DNA of 64,000 nucleotides, taken from assembly GCF_030813495.1 (NCBI RefSeq), contig NZ_JAUSUI010000002.1:558001-622000 (forward strand), read 5' to 3'. A program made the translations under genes and the position numbers. Of the stretch, positions 19,662-28,322 are shown one piece after another. Origin of the DNA: Ancylobacter polymorphus (GTDB lineage: Bacteria > Pseudomonadota > Alphaproteobacteria > Rhizobiales > Xanthobacteraceae). Below the pieces are notes generated by a model. That model was not told where the DNA came from. It ran no database searches and saw nothing but the letters and a program-made list of their open reading frames with translations. Position 1 is the first letter of the stretch. Every line of letters begins with the position of its first letter.

Positions 19662-20780
19662 GTGGCGGAGTCAGGTCTGAGCGGCGAGGGCATTCTGCCC
19701 GGCCACGCCATCGAGGCGCTGGCCGCGGGCGGCGCCATTCGCAGCACCCGCCCGTTCGATGCCGACCAGGTGCAGCCGGCCAGCCTCGATCTGCGGCTCG
19801 GCCCGGTCGCCTGGCGTATCCGCGCCAGCTTCCTGCCCGGCCCCGGCGAGACGGTGGCGGACCGCCTGACCCGGCTCGGCCTGCACCAGCTCGACCTCAC
19901 TGGCGGCGAGGTGCTGGAAACCGGCTGCGTCTATCTCGTCGAGCTGGAAGAAGCGCTGGCGCTGCCCGCCGACATCGCGGCTTCCGCCAATCCGAAAAGC
20001 TCCACCGGCCGGCTCGACGTGTTCACCCGCGTCATCGCCGACCGTTCGCGCGCCTTCGACATCGTGCCGGCCGGCTATGCCGGCAAGCTCTATCTGGAAA
20101 TCAGCCCGCGGACCTTTCCCATTCTGGTACGGCAGGGCTCGCGCCTGTCGCAGATCCGCTTCCGGCGCGGCGATGCGCGGCTCGACGAGGCCGGCATCGC
20201 CGCCCTCAACGCCGCCGAGCGGCTGGTCGACAGCCCTGAACCTGATGTGGCCGGCGGCGGCATCGCGGTGAGCGTCGATCTCTCCGGCGAGGGCTTTGGC
20301 GGCCTGCTCGGTTTCCGCGCCAAGCGCCACACCGGGGTGATCGATGTCGACCGCCGCGCCGCCTGCGAGGTCGAGGATTTCTGGGAGCCGCTGGTGACGC
20401 GCGGCCGGCGGGAACTGGTGCTGGACCCGGACGCCTTCTACATCCTCGCCTCCAAGGAAGCCGTGCATGTGCCGCCCGGCCATGCGGCCGAAATGGTGCC
20501 GTTCGACCCGCTGGTGGGCGAGTTCCGCGTGCATTACGCCGGCTTCTTCGACCCCGGCTTCGGCCATGACGCCGCCGGCGGCCGAGGCGCCCGCGCCGTG
20601 CTGGAAGTGCGCTCGCGCGAGGTGCCGTTCATTCTGGAAGACGGCCAGATCGTCGGCCGGCTGGTCTATGAGACCATGCTGGAGCGCCCCCGCACCCTCT
20701 ATGGCGAGGGACTCGGCTCCAATTATCAGGCGCAGGGGCTGAAACTCTCCAAGCATTTCAAGGCCTGGACGCGGGACTGA
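19662..20780 (+). CDS. dcd: 2'-deoxycytidine 5'-triphosphate deaminase (long alphaproteobacterial form)
   Basis: Converts dCTP to dUTP for thymidylate synthesis. The 372-residue protein is about twice the size of E. coli Dcd and carries two tandem dUTPase-like halves, the form annotated in alphaproteobacteria. QPASLDLRLG and SANPKSSTGRLDVFTR (catalytic/substrate loop) lie in the first half; the second half has AEMVPFDPLVGEFRVHYAGFFDPGF. GTG at 19662 follows GGAG. It is divergent from metZ across the 15-bp repeat array. It ends six bases before the convergent CMD gene. Confidence 0.88.
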   Translation: MAESGLSGEGILPGHAIEALAAGGAIRSTRPFDADQVQPASLDLRLGPVAWRIRASFLPGPGETVADRLTRLGLHQLDLTGGEVLETGCVYLVELEEALALPADIAASANPKSSTGRLDVFTRVIADRSRAFDIVPAGYAGKLYLEISPRTFPILVRQGSRLSQIRFRRGDARLDEAGIAALNAAERLVDSPEPDVAGGGIAVSVDLSGEGFGGLLGFRAKRHTGVIDVDRRAACEVEDFWEPLVTRGRRELVLDPDAFYILASKEAVHVPPGHAAEMVPFDPLVGEFRVHYAGFFDPGFGHDAAGGRGARAVLEVRSREVPFILEDGQIVGRLVYETMLERPRTLYGEGLGSNYQAQGLKLSKHFKAWTRD

Positions 20781-20786
20781 GCGCCG

Positions 20787-21218
20787 TCAGGCCGGGCGTG
20801 CCGCAAACACCTCGCGGGCGGCGAACAGCCCGTTGAGCGCGGCGGGGAAGCCGGCATAGACGGCCATCTGCATGAGGATCTCGATGATCTCCTCGCGGCT
20901 GAGGCCGACATTCAGCCCGGCCTCGATATGCACCTTCAGCTGCGGCGCGGCATTGCCCAGCGCGGCGAGCGCGGCGATGGTCGCCACCTCGCGCAGGCGC
21001 AGGTCGAGCCCCGGACGGGTGTAGATGTCGCCGAAGGGAAACTCGATCAGCAGCCGGCCGAAATCCGGGGCGATGTCGCTGAGCTGCTCCACCACCCGCG
21101 TGCCGGCGTCGCCGTCGATCCGCGCCAGTGCCGCCCATCCGGCGGCATAGCGGGTATTAGTGTCACCGGCGTCGTTGGGCGTCGGGCGCGGGGCCGGGGC
21201 GTTGATCGTCGGGGTCAT
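20787..21218 (-). CDS. Carboxymuconolactone decarboxylase-family protein
   Basis: Small all-helical protein of the CMD/AhpD-like family. The conserved block is RLREVATIAALAALGNAAPQLKVHIEAGLNVGLSREEI, then AVYAGFPAALNGL. The AhpD C-x-x-C redox motif is absent, so it resembles the decarboxylase subclass rather than peroxidase partners. 143 residues. Its start lies 56 bases inside the 3' end of the upstream MerR gene, so the two are co-transcribed and probably translationally coupled. Likely the target of that regulator. The substrate is unknown; a ring-cleavage lactone is only a family guess. Confidence 0.82.
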   Translation of the reverse strand: MTPTINAPAPRPTPNDAGDTNTRYAAGWAALARIDGDAGTRVVEQLSDIAPDFGRLLIEFPFGDIYTRPGLDLRLREVATIAALAALGNAAPQLKVHIEAGLNVGLSREEIIEILMQMAVYAGFPAALNGLFAAREVFAARPA

Positions 21219-21582
21219 GGTTCACGTCCTCACGGGTGGTGCCGGCATAGCCGGCGATCTTGGTGTCGAGGACAGCCAGGCAGGCGTGAAGTTCGTCGAC
21301 ATGCGCCTGCACCGCGTCGCGGTGATGCCGGAGCAGGGCGCCGCGCTCGGCGGCCGTTTCCTCCCCCTGTGCCCGCAGCGCGGCATAGCGCACCATGTCG
21401 CGGATCGGCATTCCCGTGGTTTTCAGCCGCCGGAGAAAAGCGATCCAGGTGAGGATGGACGGGTCATAGTCGCGCTGGCGCGCCGTGTTGCGGTCGGCAG
21501 GCGGGAGCAGGCCGATACGCTCATAGTAGCGGATCGTGTCGAGGCTCAATCCCGTGCGCCGGGCCAGTTCGCCGATCTTCAT
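21163..21582 (-). CDS. MerR-family transcriptional regulator
   Basis: DNA-distorting activator/repressor. The winged helix MKIGELARRTGLSLDTIRYYERIGLLPP opens the protein, followed by a dimerisation coiled coil (about 75-115). The C-terminus lacks the Cys pairs of metal sensors, so it is more like regulators answering small organic molecules. The frame continues upstream to 21666, but ATG at 21582 is the family start. A canonical MerR promoter (21611-21641) lies just before it, so it autoregulates together with the overlapping CMD gene. 139 residues. Confidence 0.88.
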   Translation of the reverse strand: MKIGELARRTGLSLDTIRYYERIGLLPPADRNTARQRDYDPSILTWIAFLRRLKTTGMPIRDMVRYAALRAQGEETAAERGALLRHHRDAVQAHVDELHACLAVLDTKIAGYAGTTREDVNHDPDDQRPGPAPDAQRRR

Positions 21583-21610
21583 CTCTGTCCTGAACGTTAC
21601 GACGCGCATG

Positions 21611-21641
21611 GGTCTAGGTGCTGGAGCGCACTCCAGGTCAA
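21611..21641 (-). promoter_or_regulatory. MerR-type promoter/operator with 19-bp spacer
   Basis: On the minus strand the -35 is TTGACC (21641-21636) and the -10 is TAGACC (21616-21611), with a 19-base spacer. CTGGAG-N4-CTCCAG at 21621-21636 is a perfect dyad overlapping the spacer and -35 edge. The overlong spacer with a dyad is the hallmark of promoters twisted into activity by MerR proteins. It precedes the MerR-CMD operon. Confidence 0.85.
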
Positions 21642-21702
21642 GCGCTTTCTCACCTTCCCATTTCACGAGCGTCCTCCGCCGACGCGCGGCGGCGCGGCCG
21701 GT

Positions 21703-22704
21703 TCACCCCGCCGGCGGGTCGCGCCCTTCCACGAAGGCCCGCAGCAGATGATGCGCGATCGCCATGCGCGGCGGGGCGATCAGCCCGTCCGGATGGGTGC
21801 GGGTGAGCAGCAGCCGCGCTTCCTCGCGCGAGAACCAGCGCGCGGCTTCCAGCTCGTTCGGGTCGATGGCGATCTGCCGTGACGCCGCCTGCGCGTGGAA
21901 GCCGGTCATGACAGACATCGGGAACGGCCAGGGCTGCGAACACAGATAGCGCACCGCGCCGGTGGCGATGCCGGCTTCCTCCAGCGTCTCGCGCCGCACC
22001 GCATCCTCGAAGGTCTCGCCCGGCTCGACGAAGCCGGCGAGGCAGGACCACATGCCGGGCGCGAAGCGGGCGGAACGGCCGAGCAAGCACTCATCGCCAT
22101 CGACGGTGAGCATGATGACGACGGGATCGGTGCGGGGAAAATGCTGGGCGCCGCAGCTCGGGCAGTCGCGCCGCCAGCCGGCCTCGGCCATGGCGAGCCG
22201 TCCGCCGCAATTGGAGCAGAAGCTGCGCCGGGCGTGCCAGGCCAGCATCGCCTTGGCGGTGGCGAGCTGGCCCGCCTCCTCGACGCTGGTGAGCTCGCGC
22301 ACCGCGATGGCGCGCAGGTCGATGACGAAGAGGTCCGGCCGCGCTTCCGTCCGCTCGGTGAGGGCGCCGAGAGCGGGGGCGGGAAGCGGCAGGACGAGAT
22401 GCGGCACCTCGCCGTCGAGCCCGAGCAGGCAGGCCTCATCGAGCCGCCCGCCCAGCGCGACGGCGTCGTCGAGCGCCAGCAGCGCGGTGCAGGAGCCCGG
22501 CCCCTCTTCCATGCCGGCGATGAAGCCGGGCAGGCGGCGCAGCACGACGCTTTCGCCGGAAATCAGGCAGGCGCGGGCGCGTGGATCGGCGCGGAAACGC
22601 TCCATCTCGCCGCGCCGCAACCCGGCCCGGTCGAGCCGGGAGCCGGTATAGCCGAGATGCGGCCACAGGCCGAGCGCGGGGTCGGCGGGGGCGGGGCCGC
22701 TCAT
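21703..22704 (-). CDS. nudC: NADH pyrophosphatase NudC
   Basis: Nudix hydrolase that cleaves NADH (and NAD caps on RNA) to NMNH and AMP. A four-Cys zinc ribbon (FCSNCGG ... CPSCGAQHFPR) precedes the Nudix box GX5EX7REUXEEXGU, here starting GFVEPGETFEDAV (about 218-240). The NudC-specific SQPWPFPMS follows it. ATG at 22704 gives 333 residues and overlaps the HIT gene stop by four bases (ATGA), so the pair is an operon. Confidence 0.93.
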   Translation of the reverse strand: MSGPAPADPALGLWPHLGYTGSRLDRAGLRRGEMERFRADPRARACLISGESVVLRRLPGFIAGMEEGPGSCTALLALDDAVALGGRLDEACLLGLDGEVPHLVLPLPAPALGALTERTEARPDLFVIDLRAIAVRELTSVEEAGQLATAKAMLAWHARRSFCSNCGGRLAMAEAGWRRDCPSCGAQHFPRTDPVVIMLTVDGDECLLGRSARFAPGMWSCLAGFVEPGETFEDAVRRETLEEAGIATGAVRYLCSQPWPFPMSVMTGFHAQAASRQIAIDPNELEAARWFSREEARLLLTRTHPDGLIAPPRMAIAHHLLRAFVEGRDPPAG

Positions 22705-23123
22705 GCCGCCAGCGCCTCGCGCAGCCGCGCCGCCAGCCTCAAGGCCTGCGGTGCGGCATAGGTCTGGCGCTCGCCGCCCACGCCCCACACCGCGCCGGGC
22801 CAGGCGGCGTCCGTCTCGAAGCGGGCGATGACATGGATGTGCAGCTGGCGCACCATATTGCCGAGCGCGGCGACATTGAGCTTGTCGCAGTGGGTGAGCG
22901 ATTTCAGCGCCCGGCTCACCGCGTCGATCTCGGCCCACAGCGTGGCGCGGGCCGCGTCATCGAGGTCGATCAGTTCGGCAAGGCCGGGGCGGCGCGGCAC
23001 CAGGATGACCCATGGAAACCGGGCATCGTCCATCAGCCGCACCGTGGCGAGGGAAAGGTCCAGCACCGGGAAGCTGTCGCCCTCAAGGCGCGGGTCGAGA
23101 ACGAAGGTCGAGGCGTCGCTCAT
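22701..23123 (-). CDS. HIT-domain nucleotide-binding protein
   Basis: Histidine-triad protein; the family hydrolyses nucleotide phosphoramidates or dinucleoside polyphosphates. The active-site motif is NMVRQLHIHVIARF, with the second histidine pair as H-I-H and the third position replaced, as in many bacterial HIT proteins of this subfamily. FPWVILVPRR is the conserved N-terminal strand. ATG at 23123 gives 140 residues. Coupled to nudC, another nucleotide-pyrophosphate enzyme, which suggests joint clean-up of dinucleotides (inference). Confidence 0.88.
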   Translation of the reverse strand: MSDASTFVLDPRLEGDSFPVLDLSLATVRLMDDARFPWVILVPRRPGLAELIDLDDAARATLWAEIDAVSRALKSLTHCDKLNVAALGNMVRQLHIHVIARFETDAAWPGAVWGVGGERQTYAAPQALRLAARLREALAA

Positions 23124-23304
23124 GCGGGCGCTAGGCTCCCCATGCCCGCCGGCTGCGGGCGCGGGGAAAGCTATAGCCCTCGCCGGCCCGCCTTTCCATC
23201 GCCGCGCGCGCGGCGATGGCGACCTGCAATGCAGCAACAGCATTTGTCGTGCGCGTCACTTTGTCCTAGAGAAAGGTCACGATCCCCCGCCGAAGCAGCG
23301 TGCC

Positions 23305-24507
23305 ATGTCCCTCTCCGTGCCGGCCGATTCCCTGCGCCGCACCGCCATGCCGGTGCTGGTGGCGCTCAGCGCCGCCCATTTCCTCAACGACATGATCCAG
23401 TCGCTGATCCCGGCGATCTACCCGCTGATCAAGAGCGCCTACGCGCTCGATTTCGGCCAGATCGGCATCATTACCCTGACCTTCCAGATTTCCGCCTCGC
23501 TGCTGCAGCCGCTGATCGGGCTCTATACCGACCGCCACCCGCTGCCCTATTCCACCGTGGCGGGGATGGCGTTCACGCTGGCCGGGCTGATCGGCCTCGC
23601 CCATGCCGGCACCTATCCGCTGCTGCTGGTGTCGGCGGCCTTTGTCGGCATCGGCTCGTCGATCTTCCACCCGGAGGCGACGCGCATGGCGCGCAAGGCC
23701 TCGGGCGGGCGGCACGGCTTCGCGCAGGGGCTGTTCCAGGTCGGCGGGCAGACGGGCGGCGCCATCGGGCCGCTGCTGGCGGCGTTCATCATCGTGCCGA
23801 ACGGCCAGTCGAGCCTCGCCTGGTTCTGCGCCGCCGCGCTCCTCGCCATGCCGCTTCTGGCCTGGACCGCCCGCCACAGCGCGCTCGCCGTGCCGGCGCG
23901 GCCGGAAGGGCACCGGGGCGGACCGGAAGTCGCGCACCGCCCCTTCCGCGAAGTGGCGTTTCCGCTGGCGGTGCTGATCGTGCTGCTGTGCTCGAAGACC
24001 GCCTACACCGCGAGCTTCACCTCCTTCTACACCTTCTACCTGATCGAGCGTTTCGGCGTGTCGGTGCAGGCCTCGCAGCTGATGCTGTTCCTGTTCCTCG
24101 TCTCCTCGGCGGCGGGGGTGCTGTTCGGCGGCATGCTCGGCGACCGGATCGGCCGCAACAAGATCATCTGGTTCTCGATCCTCGGCGCGCTGCCCTTCAC
24201 CCTGGCGCTGCCCTATGCCGGGCTCGCCGGCACGGCGGTGCTGACCATCGTCATCAACCTCATCATGTCGAGCGCCTTCGCCGCCATCCTGGTCTATGCC
24301 ATCGAGCTGATGCCGCACCGCATCGGGCTGGTGGGCGGGTTCTTCTATGGGCTGGTGTTCGGCCTCGGCGGGCTGGCGGCGGCGGCGCTGGGCGTGTTCG
24401 CCGACCGCTACGGTATCGACGCGGTGTATCAGGCCTGCGCCTTTCTGCCGGCCTTCGGCCTGCTGGCCTTCCTGCTGCCGAGCCTGCGGGGGGCGCGGGT
24501 GTCCTGA
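23305..24507 (+). CDS. fsr: MFS transporter, fosmidomycin-resistance (Fsr) type
   Basis: Twelve-helix major facilitator efflux pump, 400 residues. HFLNDMIQSLIPAIYPLIK is the conserved first helix of Fsr-like exporters. GIGSSIFHPEATRMARKASG and FQVGGQTGGAIGPLL follow as in Fsr. The loop GGMLGDRIGRNKI is the MFS motif A of the second half. ATG at 23305 is the first Met matching family members. It probably exports small hydrophilic drugs such as fosmidomycin, but the native substrate is unknown. Divergent from HIT-nudC. Confidence 0.87.
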   Translation: MSLSVPADSLRRTAMPVLVALSAAHFLNDMIQSLIPAIYPLIKSAYALDFGQIGIITLTFQISASLLQPLIGLYTDRHPLPYSTVAGMAFTLAGLIGLAHAGTYPLLLVSAAFVGIGSSIFHPEATRMARKASGGRHGFAQGLFQVGGQTGGAIGPLLAAFIIVPNGQSSLAWFCAAALLAMPLLAWTARHSALAVPARPEGHRGGPEVAHRPFREVAFPLAVLIVLLCSKTAYTASFTSFYTFYLIERFGVSVQASQLMLFLFLVSSAAGVLFGGMLGDRIGRNKIIWFSILGALPFTLALPYAGLAGTAVLTIVINLIMSSAFAAILVYAIELMPHRIGLVGGFFYGLVFGLGGLAAAALGVFADRYGIDAVYQACAFLPAFGLLAFLLPSLRGARVS

Positions 24508-24540
24508 CCCCGCGCGCCCGGCACATACCGGCGCGCCGCC

Positions 24541-27333
24541 TCAGGCGGCGTTGGCCTCGTCATCGGCGTCCAGCACCTGCAGCAGCGCGCGGCGGATGGC
24601 GGAGTGGCGCGCCGCGCCCATGATCTTCGCCCCCATCAGGTCGGTGACGTAGAACACGTCCACCGCCCGCTCGCCAAAGGTGGCGATATGGGCGGAGGCG
24701 ATGTTGAGGTTGAGCCGCGACAGCGTCTGGGTGAGGCCGTAGAGCAGGCCCGGCCGGTCGAGCCCGGACACTTCGATCACCGTGTGGCGGTTCGACCAGG
24801 AATTGTTGAGCGTGACCTCGGACTCCACGGTGAAGGCGCGCGGCCGCCGCGGAATGCGGCGGGCGACCACTTCCGGCAGCCGGATCTCGCCGGCCAGCGA
24901 CTTCTCGATGGCGGAAGCGATGCGGTCGGCGCGGCGGATCTCGTCCTCATCCTGCTCGAAGGCACGGGTGAGCGAGATGGTGTCGAGCGCCCGCCCGTCG
25001 GTGGTGGTGCTGATCTGCGCGTCGACGATGTGCGCCCCGGCGCTCGCGCAGGCGCCGGCGATGACCGCCAGCAGCTTGGGATGGTCGGGCGCGAAGACGG
25101 TGAGCTCGGTGATGCCGCGCTTGGGATCGGTGATGGCGCGGGTGGCGAGCGCCTTGCCCTGCGCCTCGGTCTCGCGGATGAAGCGGGCATGCTCCATCTG
25201 GTGCTGGCGGTCGGTCTGCAGCCAGTAGGTGGGGTAATGGCGGCCCATATAGGCGTCGAGATCGGCGGCATCCCACTCGGCGAGGGCGCCGCGCAGTTCC
25301 GCCTGGGCGCGGGCGACGCGCTGGTTGCGGTTGCTCTCGGAGAAGCCGCCGGTGATGACCGGCTCGGTCTCGTGATAGAGCGTGCGCAGAAGCTGCGACT
25401 TCCAGTTGTTCCACACGCCCGGCCCCACGGCGCGGATATCGGCGGTGGTGAGGATGAGCAGCAGCTTCATCCGCTCCAGATTCTGCACCACGGCGGCGAA
25501 ATTCTCGATCGTCTTGCGGTCGGAAAGGTCGCGCGACTGGGCGATGGTGGACATGGTGAGGTGCTGTTCGATCAGCCAGGCAACCGTGTCGGTATCCACC
25601 GGGCTGAGGCCGAAGCGCGGGCACAGGCGGCGGGCGACGCGGGCGCCGGCGATGGAATGGTCCTCCGGCCGGCCCTTGGCGATGTCGTGCAGCAGCACCG
25701 CGATATAGAGCAGCTGCCGGTTCTTGATCGTCGGCATCAGCTCGTTGGCAAGGCCGTAATCGGGCCGGTCGCCGCGCTCGATGCGCGAGAGCGCGCCGAT
25801 GGAGCGGATGAGGTGCTCGTCCACCGTGTAGGAATGATACATGTTGAACTGCATCATCGCGACGATGCGGCCGAATTCCGGAATGAAGCGGCCGAGCACG
25901 CCGGTCTCGTTCATCCGCCGCAACACGATTTCCGGGCTTTCCTTCGAGGTGAGGATCTCGACGAACAGCCGGTTGGCTTCCGGATTCTCGCGCAGATTGT
26001 GGTCGATGAGCTTGAGCGAGCGCGTGGCGAGGCGCATCGCGTCGGGGTGGAAGTTCAGCCCGTGCTTGCCGGCGAGATGGAAGATGCGGATGAGGTTGAG
26101 CGGGTCGCGGCCGAAGGCGCTGGAATCGGCGACATTGATGCGGTCATTGTCGACGATGAAATCGGCGCTTTCCTTCAGCGTGCGCCGGCCGGAGCGGCGC
26201 AGCCGCGCGATCATCCGGTCGAGCCGCGGCACCGGCTTGTCGTGGCGCTCTTCCAGCGCGGCCGAGACGATGGCGGTGAGATCGCCGACATCCTTGGCCA
26301 CGAGGAAATAGTGCTTCATGAAGCGCTCCACATCCTTCAGGCCGGGATGGGAGACATAGCCGAGCCGCTCGGCCATTTCGCGCTGCAGGTCGAAGGAGAG
26401 CCGCTCCTCGGCCTTGCCGGCGAGGAAATGCAGGTGGCAGCGCACGGACCAGAGGAAATTCTCGCAGCGACGGAAGATCTTGGCTTCTTCAGCCGTGAAC
26501 ACGCCCTTGGCCACGAGTTCGCGCGTCTCGTGCACCCGGTAGACATATTTCGCGATCCAGAACAGCGTGTGCAGATCGCGCAGGCCGCCCTTGCCGTCCT
26601 TCACATTCGGTTCGACGACATAGCGCGACTGGCCGGCGCGCTTCAGCCTCTCCTCGCGCTCGCTGAGCTTGGCGGCGACGAATTCCGCCGCCGTGCCCTG
26701 CACCACTTCCTTGTCGAAGCGGGCGGTCAGCTCCTCGAACAGCGTCTTCTCGCCGATCAGCAGCCGCGCTTCCAGCAGCGCGGTGCGGATGGTCATGTCG
26801 CCGCGCGCCTGGCGGATGCATTCATCGACCGAGCGGGTGGAGTGGCCGACCTTGAGCCCCATGTCCCAGAGCACGTAGAGAATGGCCTCGGCGACGCTCT
26901 CGCCCCAGGCGGTCTGCTTGTAGGGCAGCAGGAACAGGATGTCGGTATCCGACCCCGGCGCCATCAGACCGCGCCCATAGCCGCCGACGGCGACAATCGC
27001 CATGCGCTCGGAGGTGGAGGGGTTGTCCGAGGGGTAGAGTGTCTTCACCGCCAGCTCATGCACCAGCGCGATGATCTCGTCCTGCAGGCGCGAGAGCCGC
27101 TCGGCGCAGCGACGGCCGGAGCCTTCCACCATCAGCCAGCGCTCGGCCACCTTATGGCCGTGCTGATAGGCGGCCTTGAGGCGACGCGCCATCTGCGTGC
27201 GCAGTTCGATCTCGCGGCCGGACTTGCTGGTGCCGAGCACCTCGCGCGCCAGTGCGGCGAGTTCGACCCGCATGGCGTCGATGTCGAACAGTTCCTTGAA
27301 GGGATGGTCGGGGCGGCGGCGGGGTTCGGTCAT
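24541..27333 (-). CDS. glnD: [Protein-PII] uridylyltransferase/uridylyl-removing enzyme
   Basis: Bifunctional nitrogen sensor that uridylylates PII proteins when glutamine is low and de-uridylylates them when it is high. Domain order is complete: nucleotidyltransferase GGYGRGLMAPGSDTD (about 117-131), HD hydrolase domain with LLHDIAKGRPEDHS (near 546), and two C-terminal ACT domains (about 735-810 and 845-920) that bind glutamine. 930 residues is normal. ATG at 27333. It is convergent with fsr and downstream of tandem terminators that separate it from the stress island. Confidence 0.96.
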   Translation of the reverse strand: MTEPRRRPDHPFKELFDIDAMRVELAALAREVLGTSKSGREIELRTQMARRLKAAYQHGHKVAERWLMVEGSGRRCAERLSRLQDEIIALVHELAVKTLYPSDNPSTSERMAIVAVGGYGRGLMAPGSDTDILFLLPYKQTAWGESVAEAILYVLWDMGLKVGHSTRSVDECIRQARGDMTIRTALLEARLLIGEKTLFEELTARFDKEVVQGTAAEFVAAKLSEREERLKRAGQSRYVVEPNVKDGKGGLRDLHTLFWIAKYVYRVHETRELVAKGVFTAEEAKIFRRCENFLWSVRCHLHFLAGKAEERLSFDLQREMAERLGYVSHPGLKDVERFMKHYFLVAKDVGDLTAIVSAALEERHDKPVPRLDRMIARLRRSGRRTLKESADFIVDNDRINVADSSAFGRDPLNLIRIFHLAGKHGLNFHPDAMRLATRSLKLIDHNLRENPEANRLFVEILTSKESPEIVLRRMNETGVLGRFIPEFGRIVAMMQFNMYHSYTVDEHLIRSIGALSRIERGDRPDYGLANELMPTIKNRQLLYIAVLLHDIAKGRPEDHSIAGARVARRLCPRFGLSPVDTDTVAWLIEQHLTMSTIAQSRDLSDRKTIENFAAVVQNLERMKLLLILTTADIRAVGPGVWNNWKSQLLRTLYHETEPVITGGFSESNRNQRVARAQAELRGALAEWDAADLDAYMGRHYPTYWLQTDRQHQMEHARFIRETEAQGKALATRAITDPKRGITELTVFAPDHPKLLAVIAGACASAGAHIVDAQISTTTDGRALDTISLTRAFEQDEDEIRRADRIASAIEKSLAGEIRLPEVVARRIPRRPRAFTVESEVTLNNSWSNRHTVIEVSGLDRPGLLYGLTQTLSRLNLNIASAHIATFGERAVDVFYVTDLMGAKIMGAARHSAIRRALLQVLDADDEANAA

Positions 27334-27446
27334 GGCGGGGTCCGGCTGGTCGGATATCCGCTTTACCCGATCCGCCGGCCGCCGTCATCGTGCGCTGCCG
27401 CGCGGGAAGGCGCCTGCGACCCGTTGAGGCTCGCCAACCCTAGGTA

Positions 27447-27523
27447 AAAACGAGACATGCCCGCCACGAGGGCGGGCAAGGTGCCCAAAACGAGACATGC
27501 CCGGCCTGGGAGCCGGGCATGTC
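27447..27523 (-). terminator. Tandem duplicated intrinsic terminators
   Basis: Read on the minus strand, a hairpin GACATGCCCGGC/GCCGGGCATGTC (27523-27494) is followed by TCGTTTT. A second hairpin GCCCGCC/GGCGGGC (27477-27459) is followed by TCTCGTTTTT. The 17-base sequence AAAACGAGACATGCCCG (plus strand 27447-27463 and 27487-27503) is an exact direct repeat, 40 bases apart, so the terminator tail was duplicated. They end transcription of the PRC-barrel gene and insulate glnD. Confidence 0.75.
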
Positions 27524-27597
27524 CATCCTGACGGCACGGCGGATGCCGGCGGTCGCTAGGCGAGGGCCGCGGGCGCGGCCGAACCGTGAGGCGCGGA

Positions 27598-28191
27598 TCA
27601 GTTGGTCGTGGTGGTGGCGGCGCCGGTGCTCGGAGTTTCCGAACGGGCCTGTTCCAGGCTCTTGAATTCGGGAGCCGCATTCAGCTCTTCCTTGGTCATC
27701 GAGACCACGACCTTCTCGCCATCGTCGGTGGGCGTGGCGGTCAGCGAGTCGAAGGACACCGCGACCGGCTTGGCGCCGATGCCGAGGAATCCGCCGACAT
27801 CGATCACCACGGCGATGATCTCGCCTTCGCGCTCGACGATCACGTCGCTGATCGAGCCGAGCTTCTCGTCATTGGCGGTCACCACCTCGGTGCCCATCAG
27901 GTCGGAGCCGAGCCACTGGCCCGCGCTCTGGGCGCTGACGAATTTCGGCGTCGCCGGAGTCGCGGTCGCCGAGGCAGCCGGAGCGGCGCTGTCGGTCGAG
28001 CCGGCCGTGCCGGGCGTCGGGGTGGTCGCCGGCATTTCGGAGGCCGGGGCCTGCGGGTTGCCGGCATCCGGCTGAACCGGGCTGGCGGCCGGCGGCGTCG
28101 TGGTCTCAGGCGCCGGGCTCTGGGCGAAGGCGACCGCGGGGGCGAGCGCCAGGGCAGCGGCGGCGGTGAGTGTCGCAAGCTTGCTGGTCAT
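27598..28191 (-). CDS. Exported PRC-barrel domain protein, general stress regulon member
   Basis: A signal peptide (MTSKLATLTAAAALALAPAV, cleavage after AFAQ) is followed by a ~75-residue Pro/Ala/Thr-rich linker and a PRC-barrel domain (GSDLMGTEVVTANDEKLGSI, IAVVIDVGGFLGIG). PRC-barrels bind partners in RNA processing or photosynthetic complexes, but exported forms of this kind are common in rhizobia and have no settled role. ATG at 28191 has GGAGAAG before it; the open frame reaches 28290. An exact EcfG promoter at 28253-28277 lies about 62 bases upstream, so it is probably induced in general stress. 197 residues. Confidence 0.88.
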   Translation of the reverse strand: MTSKLATLTAAAALALAPAVAFAQSPAPETTTPPAASPVQPDAGNPQAPASEMPATTPTPGTAGSTDSAAPAASATATPATPKFVSAQSAGQWLGSDLMGTEVVTANDEKLGSISDVIVEREGEIIAVVIDVGGFLGIGAKPVAVSFDSLTATPTDDGEKVVVSMTKEELNAAPEFKSLEQARSETPSTGAATTTTN

Positions 28192-28252
28192 CGTCTTCTC
28201 CGTGTTCAGTAATTTCGGAAATCGGACCGATCGTTCGATCCTCTGTGGTAGA

Positions 28253-28277
28253 AACGGAATAGAACCGGATGAGTTCC
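28253..28277 (-). promoter_or_regulatory. EcfG-type promoter (GGAAC-N16-CGTT) of the PRC-barrel gene
   Basis: Minus strand GGAAC (28277-28273) and CGTT (28256-28253) with 16 bases between, an exact match to the alphaproteobacterial general stress promoter. The gene start is 62 bases away. Confidence 0.8.
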
Positions 28278-28322
28278 CCAACGTAGTCACTTTTTGGGAG
28301 GTGGTATTTATTTACAAAAATC

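Noticed and set aside
19436-19680. Small open frame with ANQHL repeats across the 15-bp array
   Set aside because: The open frame follows from a repeat length divisible by three; no ribosome site and it overlaps the dcd start.
24604-27447. Plus-strand open frame of 947 residues opposite glnD
   Set aside because: glnD is fully recognisable on the other strand; this frame is antisense shadow with His/Gly/Ala-rich composition.
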